Of a stretch of DNA of 6,107 nucleotides, positions 1 to 6,107 are shown piece by piece; position 1 is the first letter of the stretch; each line of letters opens with the position of its first letter. A program made the position numbers and the translations under genes. Under the pieces are notes generated by a model. That model was not told the DNA's origin, did not search any database, and was given only the letters and a program-made list of their open reading frames with translations. Source of the stretch: Spirochaetales bacterium (GTDB lineage Bacteria > Spirochaetota > Spirochaetia > DTKZ01); NCBI GenBank assembly GCA_031280945.1, contig JAITGB010000090.1, positions 1 through 6,107 on the forward strand, read 5' to 3'.

Positions 1-2378
1 TTCGTACGGATTTTCTTGTAGTTGGAAAGAAACATCTCCTCCGAAGCGCTCCTGAGCTGGACCGCAACCCTCTCAAGGTCCTCCCTGCTCTTTTTCACAT
101 CCTCAAGCTGGCCGCACTGAAATTCGTACCTCTTCTTCACCTCAGAGAATTCCTCAGGAGCCGCCCAGTTCGGCTGGCCCAGCTTCTTCAATTCTTCCCG
201 GAGCCCCATGAGGCTGTCCCGCAAATCCTTCACAGGAGTTGTGATTTCGTAAATCCGGTTCTCAAAGTCCGCAAGCTCGCGGGAATGACGCTCGCGAAAA
301 TTATCGTACACGTTACGAATATCCGTATTTATTTCCGTTAAATCAATCTGCAGCTTGTCCAGGGCAAGCTGAGTCTTCGCAAGCTCCTCCATCTGGGCCT
401 GACGCTTTTTCTCCTTTGCAAGCTGCTCCTGATTGCGCAGGGAAATCGAAGCCTCGAGTTTCGCAAGCTCCTTACGGGTCAGTTTCTCCGCCTCCTCAAA
501 GGCCCGCTTTTTTTCCTTCATCTCCGCCTGCCTCTGACCCGCCTCCCCGATTCTCTCGCGCAGGCGCGCAATATCCTGAGCCGTTTCCGTCAGCATACGC
601 CTCTGGGCCTCTTCCTCCCGCTCAAGGCGGACGATGTTCTCCTCCTCCCCCGCAATCGTTGTCTTTATGCGCTCCCTGCCCAGGCGCAGCTCCTCAAGGG
701 TCTTGCGGTATTCATCGATTTTGAGGCTCAAAGCAGCGTTTTCCTCGCGCAGGGAGCGTATAGTATTCCTGTTTTCGCGGATTTTCCCCAGATTCTCCTG
801 GATACGGTTATCGATTCCCCTCTTTTGGGTAATAATGCCCTCAGGGGCGAGAAACTCATCGATAAAAGACGGCGAGAGTCTCTTGTATTCGCCAAACTTC
901 TGGCCAAGTCCCGCAATCTTCGTAAAAAGCTCCCGGCAGGCTTCAAGAACAGCCTCAAGAGCTTTAACCCCGCCGCCTGAACCACCCGAAGCTCCAGCCC
1001 CCCCCACGCGCAGGGCGTCCTCAAGGAGCTTAACCCCGCCGTCAAGCTGAATACGGAGGCTTTCAATAAGAGCGTCCAGCTCCGCCTCCGTACGGGCCCT
1101 CTCGCGGGAAGAATACCCCGAATCCTTTAATCTCTGGTCCAGTTCCTCAACGATTGTATCGGTAAGGCCCCGCAGTTCCCCCCTCAAGGTCTCGTCCTCC
1201 TCCTCAAGGTGGTGAATCTCCGCCTCACGGGAACGTATGGAAGCCTCGTTTTCGCGTATATGGCCCTCAGCGCTGCGCACAGACTCCTCAAACTCGCCTA
1301 TATTTTTGCCGATTTCAAGAAGCCCCGCCCTGGCCTCCTCCAGAGATTTCTTCCTCTGGCCCGCCTCCAGAACAACACCCGCTATTTTTTCCTGGAGGGA
1401 TTTCTCCCGCGCCTCGTCCGCGACAATGCGGGCCTCAAAATCGGAAAGCTGCTCCGCCAGCATACGGCTCTCGTTTTCCAGGCTCTGCTTCTCAACGCCA
1501 ATCCCGTAAATCTTTTTCTGCTTCTCAACAAGCTCCGACTCCATAGAGTTTACAACGTCAAGATTCTCCTGCAAAAGCCCGTTTATGCCGTCAATCTCTT
1601 CTTTGATAGCGTCCCTGCGCTTCGTCCTCTCCTCAAGGCTTTTCTCCTTCCCCGCCTTTGCCTCAAGAAAATCCTTTAGCCGCAGAAGCTGAATATCAAT
1701 CTCAAGGGCGCGGCCCACGTCCGCAAGCTCCCTGTAGCGCAGGGTCTTCTCGCTCTGGGCCTTGAGGGAATCGTAGCTGCGCTTTACCTCATCGATGATA
1801 ACCCCGATTTGGCGCATATCCTCCTCAACAGCCGCAAGTTTGCGCTCCGCCTCCTGCCTCTGGATTTTGAACTTCGTAATGCCCGCCGCCTCCTCGAAAA
1901 TGAGACGCCTCTCTTCGGGCTTACTGGACAGAACCTGGTCAATCCTGCCCTGCTCCATAATCGAATACGCCGACTTTCCAATGCCCGTATCGTAGAAAAC
2001 CTCGCGCAGCTCACGCAGAAGAACAGGCTTGTTGTTGATGAGATACTCACTCTCCCCCGAACGGTAGAGCCTCCTCTTCACCACAACCTCAGGCTCATCG
2101 TAGGAAAGCCGCCCCTCCTCATTTGCCAGAGTCAAAGCCACCTCCGCCACGTTGAGCGGCTTACGGGTCTCGGTTCCGTTAAAAATAACGTCTTCCATCT
2201 TGTCCGCGCGCAGGCTCTTCGCCCCCTGCTCGCCTAAGACCCACTTTATGGCATCAACGACATTACTCTTCCCACAGCCATTGGGCCCCAGCAGGGCCGA
2301 AATCCCATCCGTAAACTCAATGCGGCTCCTGTCCGCAAAAGATTTAAATCCAAACAGTTCAACACTTTTAAGAAACAC
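1..2378 (-). CDS. smc: Chromosome segregation ATPase SMC, N-terminal 792 residues (3' end off window)
   Basis: SMC dimers, with ScpA/ScpB, organise and resolve the chromosome using ATP. The frame is open from 2378 to the window edge. The N-terminal head is intact: Walker A GPNGCGKS at residues 31-38, Q-loop region VLGEQ ending at Q51, then SLRADKMEDVIFNG, and the conserved SSKPEERR and FEEAAGITKFK near 151-171. A charged heptad-type coiled coil runs from about 173 to 444, a Gly-rich non-coil segment from 445 to 521, and a second coil follows. LGQPNWAAPEEF (733-744) is the family's LGPVN-type motif just before the C-terminal head; signature motif and Walker B lie beyond the edge. The GTG start gives MFLKSVELFGFKSF, the usual SMC N-terminus, with GGAG 5 bases upstream; no better in-frame start was seen. 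Extrapolated length is about 950 residues, short against roughly 1,190 for Bacillus Smc. No canonical hinge is visible. Family call near certain. Confidence 0.96.
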   Translation of the reverse strand, partial: MFLKSVELFGFKSFADRSRIEFTDGISALLGPNGCGKSNVVDAIKWVLGEQGAKSLRADKMEDVIFNGTETRKPLNVAEVALTLANEEGRLSYDEPEVVVKRRLYRSGESEYLINNKPVLLRELREVFYDTGIGKSAYSIMEQGRIDQVLSSKPEERRLIFEEAAGITKFKIQRQEAERKLAAVEEDMRQIGVIIDEVKRSYDSLKAQSEKTLRYRELADVGRALEIDIQLLRLKDFLEAKAGKEKSLEERTKRRDAIKEEIDGINGLLQENLDVVNSMESELVEKQKKIYGIGVEKQSLENESRMLAEQLSDFEARIVADEAREKSLQEKIAGVVLEAGQRKKSLEEARAGLLEIGKNIGEFEESVRSAEGHIRENEASIRSREAEIHHLEEEDETLRGELRGLTDTIVEELDQRLKDSGYSSRERARTEAELDALIESLRIQLDGGVKLLEDALRVGGAGASGGSGGGVKALEAVLEACRELFTKIAGLGQKFGEYKRLSPSFIDEFLAPEGIITQKRGIDNRIQENLGKIRENRNTIRSLREENAALSLKIDEYRKTLEELRLGRERIKTTIAGEEENIVRLEREEEAQRRMLTETAQDIARLRERIGEAGQRQAEMKEKKRAFEEAEKLTRKELAKLEASISLRNQEQLAKEKKRQAQMEELAKTQLALDKLQIDLTEINTDIRNVYDNFRERHSRELADFENRIYEITTPVKDLRDSLMGLREELKKLGQPNWAAPEEFSEVKKRYEFQCGQLEDVKKSREDLERVAVQLRSASEEMFLSNYKKIRT
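953..1040 (-). repeat. Short in-frame direct repeat within smc (period 66 bp)
   Basis: Two 22-base copies, at 953-974 and 1019-1040 on the plus strand (cctcaagagctttaacccc... and cctcaaggagcttaacccc...), lie exactly 66 bases apart. They encode GGVKLLEDAL (447-456) and GGVKALEAVL (469-478) in SMC. The copies match at 18 of 22 positions without gaps, and better if two compensating indels are allowed. They flank the Gly/Ser-rich stretch GGAGASGGSGGG (459-470). A 22-codon tandem duplication that later drifted is the simplest explanation. Confidence 0.6.
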
Positions 2379-2397
2379 AGAGGCTCCGTTTTGAAGG

Positions 2398-2403
2398 GTT
2401 ATA
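2398..2403 (-). promoter_or_regulatory. Possible -10 element for smc
   Basis: TATAAC on the minus strand lies about 20 bases before the smc GTG and resembles a sigma-70 -10 box. No convincing TTGACA-like -35 sits 15-18 bases upstream (CCTTCG at 17, TTCGCT at 15), so this is only a weak candidate. If used, the leader would be about a dozen bases, just enough for the GGAG ribosome site. Confidence 0.2.
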
Positions 2404-2446
2404 GACTCCCGACAGCATAGCGAAGGCCGGGGGAAGTGTAAAGTAG

Positions 2447-2518
2447 CCAGGAGGTTTCTTACCTGCGCAAGGGACTGCTCGCAATCCTTACGGATTGCTG
2501 CTCGTCCATGCAGCCTGG
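2447..2518. repeat. Nested inverted repeat, candidate structured or repeated intergenic element
   Basis: The core is a perfect 7-bp stem, GCAATCC (2481-2487) and GGATTGC (2492-2498), with a TTAC loop. Outside it two identical TGCTC pentamers face each other as a symmetric internal loop, then GGAC (2472-2475) pairs with GTCC (2504-2507). CCAGG (2447-2451) and CCTGG (2514-2518) could close the whole element. No T-tract follows on either strand, so it is not an intrinsic terminator. On the minus strand it overlaps a 16-codon ORF (2509 to 2459), MDEQQSVRIASSPLRR, whose start has only a weak AGG in front. Whether the element acts as RNA, as DNA, or is an interspersed repeat cannot be decided from one copy. 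Confidence 0.45.
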
Positions 2519-2542
2519 ATAGAAGCGGACAACGGGAGCGGA

Positions 2543-2646
2543 TAGCCCCCCTCAAAAACGCGGGTTAGGGCTACAGCCGCGTATTGTTGGTATGACGCAC
2601 TTAGCCTGATTATGCGTATAGCTAAAATCCGCGTTTTATCGGGCTA
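2543..2646. repeat. Large imperfect palindrome (about 100 bp)
   Basis: The main arms are AAAACGCGGGTT (2555-2566) and AATCCGCGTTTT (2626-2637), a 12-bp stem with a single G:T. TAGCCC (2543-2548) and GGGCTA (2641-2646) extend it outward across a 6/3 internal loop, and GCTA/TAGC (2570-2573 and 2620-2623) extend it inward. A second hairpin sits inside: TAT-g-ACGCA (2591-2599) pairs with TGCGTATA (2613-2620) with one bulged base, competing slightly with the inner GCTA/TAGC pairing. An alternative pairing of ACGCGG (2558-2563) with CCGCGT (2577-2582) also exists. The layout resembles MITE- or REP-like intergenic repeats, but no target-site duplication or second copy is visible here. Confidence 0.5.
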
Positions 2647-2652
2647 AGGGTT

Positions 2653-2673
2653 TTTTCGGGCTCTGCCCGAAAA
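2653..2673. repeat. Perfect 9-bp inverted repeat with 3-base loop
   Basis: TTTTCGGGC (2653-2661), loop TCT, GCCCGAAAA (2665-2673). It is a very stable hairpin downstream of dctM. The T run (2651-2656) precedes the stem on the plus strand, and on the minus strand the stem is followed by A residues, so it lacks the 3' U-tract of a canonical intrinsic terminator in either direction. It might still pause or protect the dctM mRNA 3' end, or be part of the neighbouring repeat cluster. Confidence 0.5.
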
Positions 2674-2760
2674 GATGCGCCCGAGTACGGTCGCTTTTCG
2701 AGAAGAATGGATTGTTATGGCCGCTAACGCGCCCCGCGAAATGCGCCCATATTCTTAAAG

Positions 2761-2810
2761 GGCCTTTTACGCTCCATGCAATCTATTCTTGTATAGTGGC
2801 AGTAAAGGCC
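2761..2810 (-). terminator. Candidate dyad behind dctM, possible weak terminator
   Basis: GGCCTTTTAC (2761-2770) and GTAAAGGCC (2802-2810) form a 9-bp stem with one bulge. An inner hairpin CTAT/ATAG (2783-2786 and 2793-2796) sits in the 31-base loop. On the minus strand it begins 14 bases after the dctM stop and is followed by CTTTAAG, a poor U-tract. The position suits the operon's transcript end, but the structure is not a textbook terminator. Confidence 0.3.
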
Positions 2811-2824
2811 GTTTCCTGTCCGCA

Positions 2825-4105
2825 TCAGCCGCCGACAAGATTTGCGAGGGTCATTGCGATTGGTTCAATGTAGGAAATCATCAGCAGCGCGATGCCAAGT
2901 ACGATTAAATACGGCACGCAGGCTTTCACCAGAGCCTCAAATTTGACGCCCGCGATATTGCAGGCCACATAGAGGCAGCTCCCGACCGGAGGCGTTATCA
3001 TGCCTATCCCCATATTAACGATAAAGATAATGCCCATCATATAAGGGTTTATCCCAACGCTGGTGAGTACAGGCAGCAGTATCGGCGTTAATAACGCGAT
3101 TGCCGCAGATGATTGCAGAAAACATCCGGCGATGAGTACGATTATGTTAAAAAGAAAGACCAGTACGTACTTGTTTCGCGTAACAGCCAACAGGCTTTCG
3201 GCAATGCTCTGGGGGATGTGTTCCCGCGTAAGAACAAAGCCGAAGGTGGAGACCACCGCCATAATAAGCATAATCACCGCAGCCCCTACCGCGGAATTAC
3301 AGATTACCCTGGGAATGTCCCTCACCTTGAGGTCCCGGTACACGAAGACGCCCACAAAAAAACCGTATACCGCCGCCACCGCTCCCGCCTCGGTGGGGGT
3401 AAAAATACCCGAATAGATTCCCCCCAGAATAATAAGCGGCATAATAAGAGCCCAGATACTGGTTGAAAGGGTTTTCAGGACGGTCGTGAATGTAATCTTC
3501 GCCGCAACCCTGGCTATCCTGTGTTTTACCGCATAGTAATACGCGACCCCCATCATAAAGAGGCCCATGAGAATTCCTGGGCCCACGCCGGTAAGAAAGA
3601 GCTTACTCACGGAAGTACCCGAAAGGACGCAGTAGGTAACCATAGGAATACTGGGCGGAATTATCTGTCCCAAAGTACCCGCAGACGCTACTGTCGCTGC
3701 GGTAAACAGCCGGTCATAGCCGTTTTTTTCCATCTCAGGAACCATGACCGCCCCTATGGCCGCAGTCGTGGCGGGGCAGGAACCGGAGATTGCCGCAAAA
3801 AACATGGACGCGCCAATAGCAACCATGGCAAGCCCTCCCCGTATCCGCGCGAAGAACAAATTGATAAATTTTACGAGCTGCCGGGAAATCCCCCCTTCCC
3901 CCATGAGGTTTCCCGCCAAAATAAAGAAGGGAATTGCCATAAGGGGAAAGGAATTGATTCCGTTAAACATTGTTTGCGCGGTGATTACCAGCGGCACATT
4001 GATTCCGAAGATGATGGTAATAATTGCCGCTGTTCCCAGACAGACCGCTATGGGAATATTGAGAAACATAAGTACAAAAAAACTGATAAACAGAAGCGCA
4101 ATCAT
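2825..4105 (-). CDS. dctM: TRAP dicarboxylate transporter, large membrane subunit DctM
   Basis: This is the transport channel of the TRAP system. In the inner membrane it moves substrate handed over by the binding protein, driven by a sodium (or proton) gradient. The 426-residue protein begins MIALLFISFFVLMFLNIPIAV and is hydrophobic throughout, as expected for about 11-12 membrane segments plus re-entrant hairpins. Family landmarks are present: IPFFILAGNLM (59-69), SGSCPATTAAIG (107-118), QIIPPSIP (147-154), GIFTPTEAGA (233-242) and TPPVGS (371-376). The frame is open further upstream to an ATG at 4273, but that extension lies inside dctQ and adds non-family sequence. The ATG at 4105 overlaps the dctQ stop as ATGA and gives the normal family length. 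A purine-rich GGGGAG lies 9 bases before it. It is the last gene of the operon. Confidence 0.95.
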   Translation of the reverse strand: MIALLFISFFVLMFLNIPIAVCLGTAAIITIIFGINVPLVITAQTMFNGINSFPLMAIPFFILAGNLMGEGGISRQLVKFINLFFARIRGGLAMVAIGASMFFAAISGSCPATTAAIGAVMVPEMEKNGYDRLFTAATVASAGTLGQIIPPSIPMVTYCVLSGTSVSKLFLTGVGPGILMGLFMMGVAYYYAVKHRIARVAAKITFTTVLKTLSTSIWALIMPLIILGGIYSGIFTPTEAGAVAAVYGFFVGVFVYRDLKVRDIPRVICNSAVGAAVIMLIMAVVSTFGFVLTREHIPQSIAESLLAVTRNKYVLVFLFNIIVLIAGCFLQSSAAIALLTPILLPVLTSVGINPYMMGIIFIVNMGIGMITPPVGSCLYVACNIAGVKFEALVKACVPYLIVLGIALLMISYIEPIAMTLANLVGG

Positions 4106-4605
4106 TTGGCGTCTCTCCCCTCTTTTTTGGGCAGGCACAAGGCTGTCATGGCCCAAAGGTAGTGCAGCCCCATGAAAACGCTGCCCAGAATGATTCCCAG
4201 GTATACATAGGACAGGGGAAGTTGCAGAGCCGGAGAAAGTTGTAAACTGAGCTTGTCCCAAAGTGAAACGCAATAGAACGAAATTATGCCGAAGAACAGC
4301 GCGGAAACCAAATGGGCAAATACGCCTACTGTTTTTTTACTGAGTGAGGAAAGCCTATTGACGATAAGCTCAACCCCGATATGCCCTCCCCGCCGGGCGG
4401 CCACGACACCGGCTACAAAAGTCATCCAGATAAAAAGAAAGCGGGCCAGTTCTTCTGTCCAGGCAAGGGGCGAATTGAACACATACCGGAAAAGCACCTG
4501 GGTGAAAATGAGAACAGTCATTCCCCCCAGGGTAAGGGCCGACAGCCAGAAAAAGAGCGTATCGACAATTTTCCAAAATTGTTCGACCTGCTTTGAGATG
4601 GTCAT
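4102..4605 (-). CDS. dctQ: TRAP dicarboxylate transporter, small membrane subunit DctQ
   Basis: DctQ pairs with DctM in the inner membrane as a structural scaffold and docks the substrate-loaded binding protein. The 167 residues fit the family length and a four-helix topology: hydrophobic segments near 17-38, 50-67, 90-111 and 128-155. The diagnostic family stretch FNSPLAWTEELARFLFIWM (43-61) is followed by AARRGGHIGVELIVNRL (69-85), the conserved RxGxHIxVD-type motif. The start overlaps the dctP stop as ATGA, with GGAG 5 bases upstream inside dctP, so translation is probably coupled at both ends. The C-terminus is basic (PKKEGRDAK) and likely cytoplasmic. Confidence 0.93.
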   Translation of the reverse strand: MTISKQVEQFWKIVDTLFFWLSALTLGGMTVLIFTQVLFRYVFNSPLAWTEELARFLFIWMTFVAGVVAARRGGHIGVELIVNRLSSLSKKTVGVFAHLVSALFFGIISFYCVSLWDKLSLQLSPALQLPLSYVYLGIILGSVFMGLHYLWAMTALCLPKKEGRDAK

Positions 4606-5615
4606 TTCTGCTCCGCCTGAATCCTTTGCCTGAGGGAATCAAACTGGGGGAAACTCTTATAAACCGGCTGCACCGCCGCAATCCACTCATTGATATCCGT
4701 GAGGTTGTCTACCTGGACGCCCGCCGCCTTGATTGCTTCGATGTCTTTTTCGTCCGTCTGGAGCGAAAGTTCGCGCTCGTACTCTCCGGCTTTCTGTGCA
4801 GCTTTGAGCAGCGCGTCCTGAATGTTTTTCGGAAAATCGTTAAATTTGCCCAGGCTCATAATAAGAGGTTCGGCAGTGTAAATATGCCGGCTGTCGCTCA
4901 CAAACTTGTTTACTTCGGCGTATTTGTTATTGATGAAGTTGGCCAAAGTGTTTTCCTGACCGTCAACAGTGTGGAGCTGCAAGGCGCTGAACACTTCGGC
5001 AACAGCCATGGCAGTCGGAACCGCGCCCAAAATCTGGAAGGTCTCTATAAAAACCTTGCTTTCAGGAACCCTAATTTTGAGTCCTTTAACGTCCTGGGGG
5101 CGTTTGACAGGCCGGCTTGAATTGCTGATAGCCCTAAAACCGTTGTCCCACCAGGCAATAATCTTAAAGCCCTTCGCTTCCGCGGCCTTTTCAAGTTCTT
5201 TGCCAATATCTCCGTCAAGAATACGGAAAGCGTCTTTCTTGGTTTTGAACACGAAGGGCAGATTCAAAATTCCCGCTTCGGGAACAAAGTTTTCAAGAGC
5301 CATGGTAGACTCAAGGGCCAGGTCAAGGGTTCCCATTTGAACAAACTCAATGGCTTTCGCACCGGAAGCGATTTGGGAAGCCGGGAACACGTCAACGGTA
5401 ACAGCGCCGCCACTAGCCTCCTTCATGAGTTCCGCAAACTTAAGCGCCCCGCCATGATAAAAATGGTTGGCAGCTCCCACATGATTCAGTGAAAGGGTAA
5501 CCGCCTTTTGCTCCGGCGAAGCAGTCCCGCTGCCTGAAGAAGCGGCTTTGCTACAGCCTGTAAAAATCAGGGCTGTAACCAGAAGCGTTACGCTGACGTT
5601 TAACAATTTTTTCAT
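4602..5615 (-). CDS. dctP: TRAP transporter periplasmic solute-binding protein DctP (lipoprotein)
   Basis: This is the extracytoplasmic receptor that captures the substrate and delivers it to DctQM. The 337-residue precursor has a short basic start (MKK), a hydrophobic core and the lipobox-like IFTGC with Cys at 21, followed by a Ser/Gly-rich linker. It is therefore probably a membrane-anchored lipoprotein; spirochaetes use relaxed lipoboxes. Family signatures follow: NGFRAISNSSRPV (158-170), GLKIRVPES (178-186) and AEVFSALQLHTVDGQEN (206-222). R161 and R182 sit where SiaP-type proteins place carboxylate-binding arginines, which indicates an organic-acid ligand but not which one. The start has AAGGAGG 6 bases upstream. 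The gene lies 40 bases after the hydro-lyase beta subunit, suggesting the ligand is that enzyme's substrate or product. Confidence 0.94.
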   Translation of the reverse strand: MKKLLNVSVTLLVTALIFTGCSKAASSGSGTASPEQKAVTLSLNHVGAANHFYHGGALKFAELMKEASGGAVTVDVFPASQIASGAKAIEFVQMGTLDLALESTMALENFVPEAGILNLPFVFKTKKDAFRILDGDIGKELEKAAEAKGFKIIAWWDNGFRAISNSSRPVKRPQDVKGLKIRVPESKVFIETFQILGAVPTAMAVAEVFSALQLHTVDGQENTLANFINNKYAEVNKFVSDSRHIYTAEPLIMSLGKFNDFPKNIQDALLKAAQKAGEYERELSLQTDEKDIEAIKAAGVQVDNLTDINEWIAAVQPVYKSFPQFDSLRQRIQAEQK

Positions 5616-5621
5616 TACATT

Positions 5622-5628
5622 CCTCCTT
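5622..5628 (-). promoter_or_regulatory. Strong Shine-Dalgarno of dctP
   Basis: AAGGAGG on the minus strand lies 6 bases from the dctP ATG. It is much closer to consensus than the sites in front of dctQ and dctM, which fits a binding protein made in excess over the membrane subunits. An ATG between the site and the start is followed at once by TAA and is not a usable start. Confidence 0.8.
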
Positions 5629-5655
5629 AAGAAATGAACGGTTTATGAGAACCTC

Positions 5656-6107
5656 TTATTTGATAAAAGAAACCTGCCCCGCGATTTCGCGGTAGGCTTC
5701 TTCCTTGCGCCGGTTAAAAATCACCTTATTCTGTTCAAACAGGTTGTTTCCGTAGATATCAATGGACACGATGAGGGGGCCCAGTTCCCTGATGCGGCAG
5801 ACCCAGAGTGTTTCCGGCATTCCCAGGTCCCGCCACTGGGCCTGCTCTATTTCCTCTACCTGAGTAGCGGCGCATACCGCGCAGCCGGCGGGGTAGACCA
5901 CATGGAGGGCCTTGAATTCCGCGCAGGCTTTTTGTGTGCCTTCCCCCATGCCGCCTTTTCCCACGATGATGCGCACGCCGGTTTGCTTAACAAATTCGTA
6001 TTCGAATTTTTCCATCCGCATACTGGTAGTGGCGCCGATTGAAACCATCTGGAATTTGTCCGCTTCCAGGGGCCGGATGATGGGGCCGGCGTGATAAATC
6101 GCCCCTT
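5656..6107 (-). CDS. Fe-S hydro-lyase beta subunit, L(+)-tartrate dehydratase / class I fumarase type (5' end off window)
   Basis: This is the C-terminal 149 residues of the beta subunit, which with a 4Fe-4S alpha subunit adds or removes water from a hydroxy-dicarboxylate (tartrate to oxaloacetate, or malate/fumarate). The visible part starts GAIYHAGP, then has IGATTSMRM (23-31 of the visible part), VGKGGMGEGT (48-57) and YPAGCAVCAA (71-80), and ends VSFIK. T26, R30 and K50 show the same 4- and 20-residue spacing as the substrate-contacting Thr, Arg and Lys I recall from the Leishmania class I fumarase structure. The motif is usually GPTT; here it reads GATT. About 50 residues are missing compared with the roughly 200-residue family. 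The alpha subunit should lie just upstream, off the window. Sequence alone does not separate tartrate dehydratase from fumarase; the family call is firm, the substrate is not. Confidence 0.88.
   Translation of the reverse strand, partial: GAIYHAGPIIRPLEADKFQMVSIGATTSMRMEKFEYEFVKQTGVRIIVGKGGMGEGTQKACAEFKALHVVYPAGCAVCAATQVEEIEQAQWRDLGMPETLWVCRIRELGPLIVSIDIYGNNLFEQNKVIFNRRKEEAYREIAGQVSFIK

Larger units (their letters stand above)
2379..2824. other. 446-base intergenic region between dctM and smc, no convincing gene
   Basis: I found no frame in either direction with a plausible start, ribosome site and recognisable protein. The region is dominated by the inverted repeats listed separately. It also holds the octamer ATGCGCCC twice (2675-2682 and 2741-2748), each preceded by a CCG/GAAA-rich context, suggesting a degenerate direct repeat. 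It must contain the end of the transporter operon and, if smc has its own promoter, that promoter. Confidence 0.7.

Noticed and set aside
416..1679. Several open frames opposite or out of frame with smc (for example 416-724, 634-1050, 1209-1679 plus; 728-1066 minus)
   Set aside because: All overlap the continuous SMC frame and have low-complexity Pro/Ser/Arg or Leu-rich composition expected from antisense of Glu/Lys/Leu-rich coiled coil.
2442..2522. Plus-strand reading of the nested hairpin as a small peptide (LRKGLLAILTD and onward)
   Set aside because: The frame is closed by an in-frame TAA at 2439-2441 and has no start codon before its conserved-looking part; it is better treated as a repeat.
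3521..4162. Plus-strand open frame of 213 codons opposite dctM/dctQ
   Set aside because: Its product is rich in His, Arg, Lys and Gly with no domain, and it is antisense to well-identified membrane proteins; it is a reading-frame shadow.
4106..4273. Upstream in-frame extension of dctM giving a 482-residue protein
   Set aside because: It lies wholly within dctQ, is not hydrophobic or family-like, and the ATGA-coupled start at 4105 gives the normal DctM N-terminus and length.
4593..5120. Plus-strand open frame of 175 codons opposite dctP
   Set aside because: It is antisense to a clear binding-protein gene and carries no recognisable motif or ribosome site.
1..6107. A defence, mobile or other undescribed multi-gene system
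   Set aside because: All genes belong to well-known housekeeping or transport families. No transposase, integrase, nuclease, toxin-antitoxin pair or CRISPR repeat was seen, and the SMC is the chromosomal type rather than a Wadjet JetC.

Overview
The window looks like chromosomal DNA of a spirochaete, most likely Treponema or a close relative. The basis is the N-terminal sequence of the SMC protein (MFLKSVELFGFKSFADRSR, then GPNGCGKSN) and its unusual compact architecture, plus the close fit of the other genes to families common in anaerobic host-associated bacteria. This placement comes from memory of the families, not from a search. All recognisable genes lie on the minus strand, so the biological reading direction is from base 6107 to base 1.

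Region 1 (6107 to 2825) is a compact catabolic/transport operon. It begins with the C-terminal part of the beta subunit of a two-subunit Fe-S hydro-lyase (L(+)-tartrate dehydratase / class I fumarase type), cut by the window edge. After 40 bases and a strong Shine-Dalgarno come the three genes of a TRAP transporter: the periplasmic binding lipoprotein DctP, the small membrane subunit DctQ and the large membrane subunit DctM. P/Q and Q/M both overlap by 4 bases (ATGA), the signature of translational coupling. Together they suggest sodium-driven uptake of a C4-dicarboxylate or hydroxy-dicarboxylate (tartrate, malate or fumarate are the obvious candidates), followed by intracellular dehydration or hydration.

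Region 2 (2824 to 2379) is about 450 bases without a convincing gene, but dense in inverted repeats. It holds a candidate dyad behind dctM, a perfect 9-bp palindrome, a roughly 100-base near-palindrome, and a nested hairpin containing a 16-codon ORF. It looks like an assembly of intergenic repeat elements rather than plain spacer.

Region 3 (2378 to 1) is the 5' 792 codons of smc, the chromosome-condensation ATPase, running off the left edge just before its C-terminal ATPase head. The open frame is uninterrupted and starts at a GTG. The two coiled-coil arms are nearly equal in length and are joined by only about 75 residues, with a Gly/Ser-rich stretch and a 22-codon duplication where a canonical SMC hinge of about 150 residues is expected. 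That is the most interesting single feature here. I see no phage, CRISPR, insertion sequence, tRNA, rRNA or defence system.
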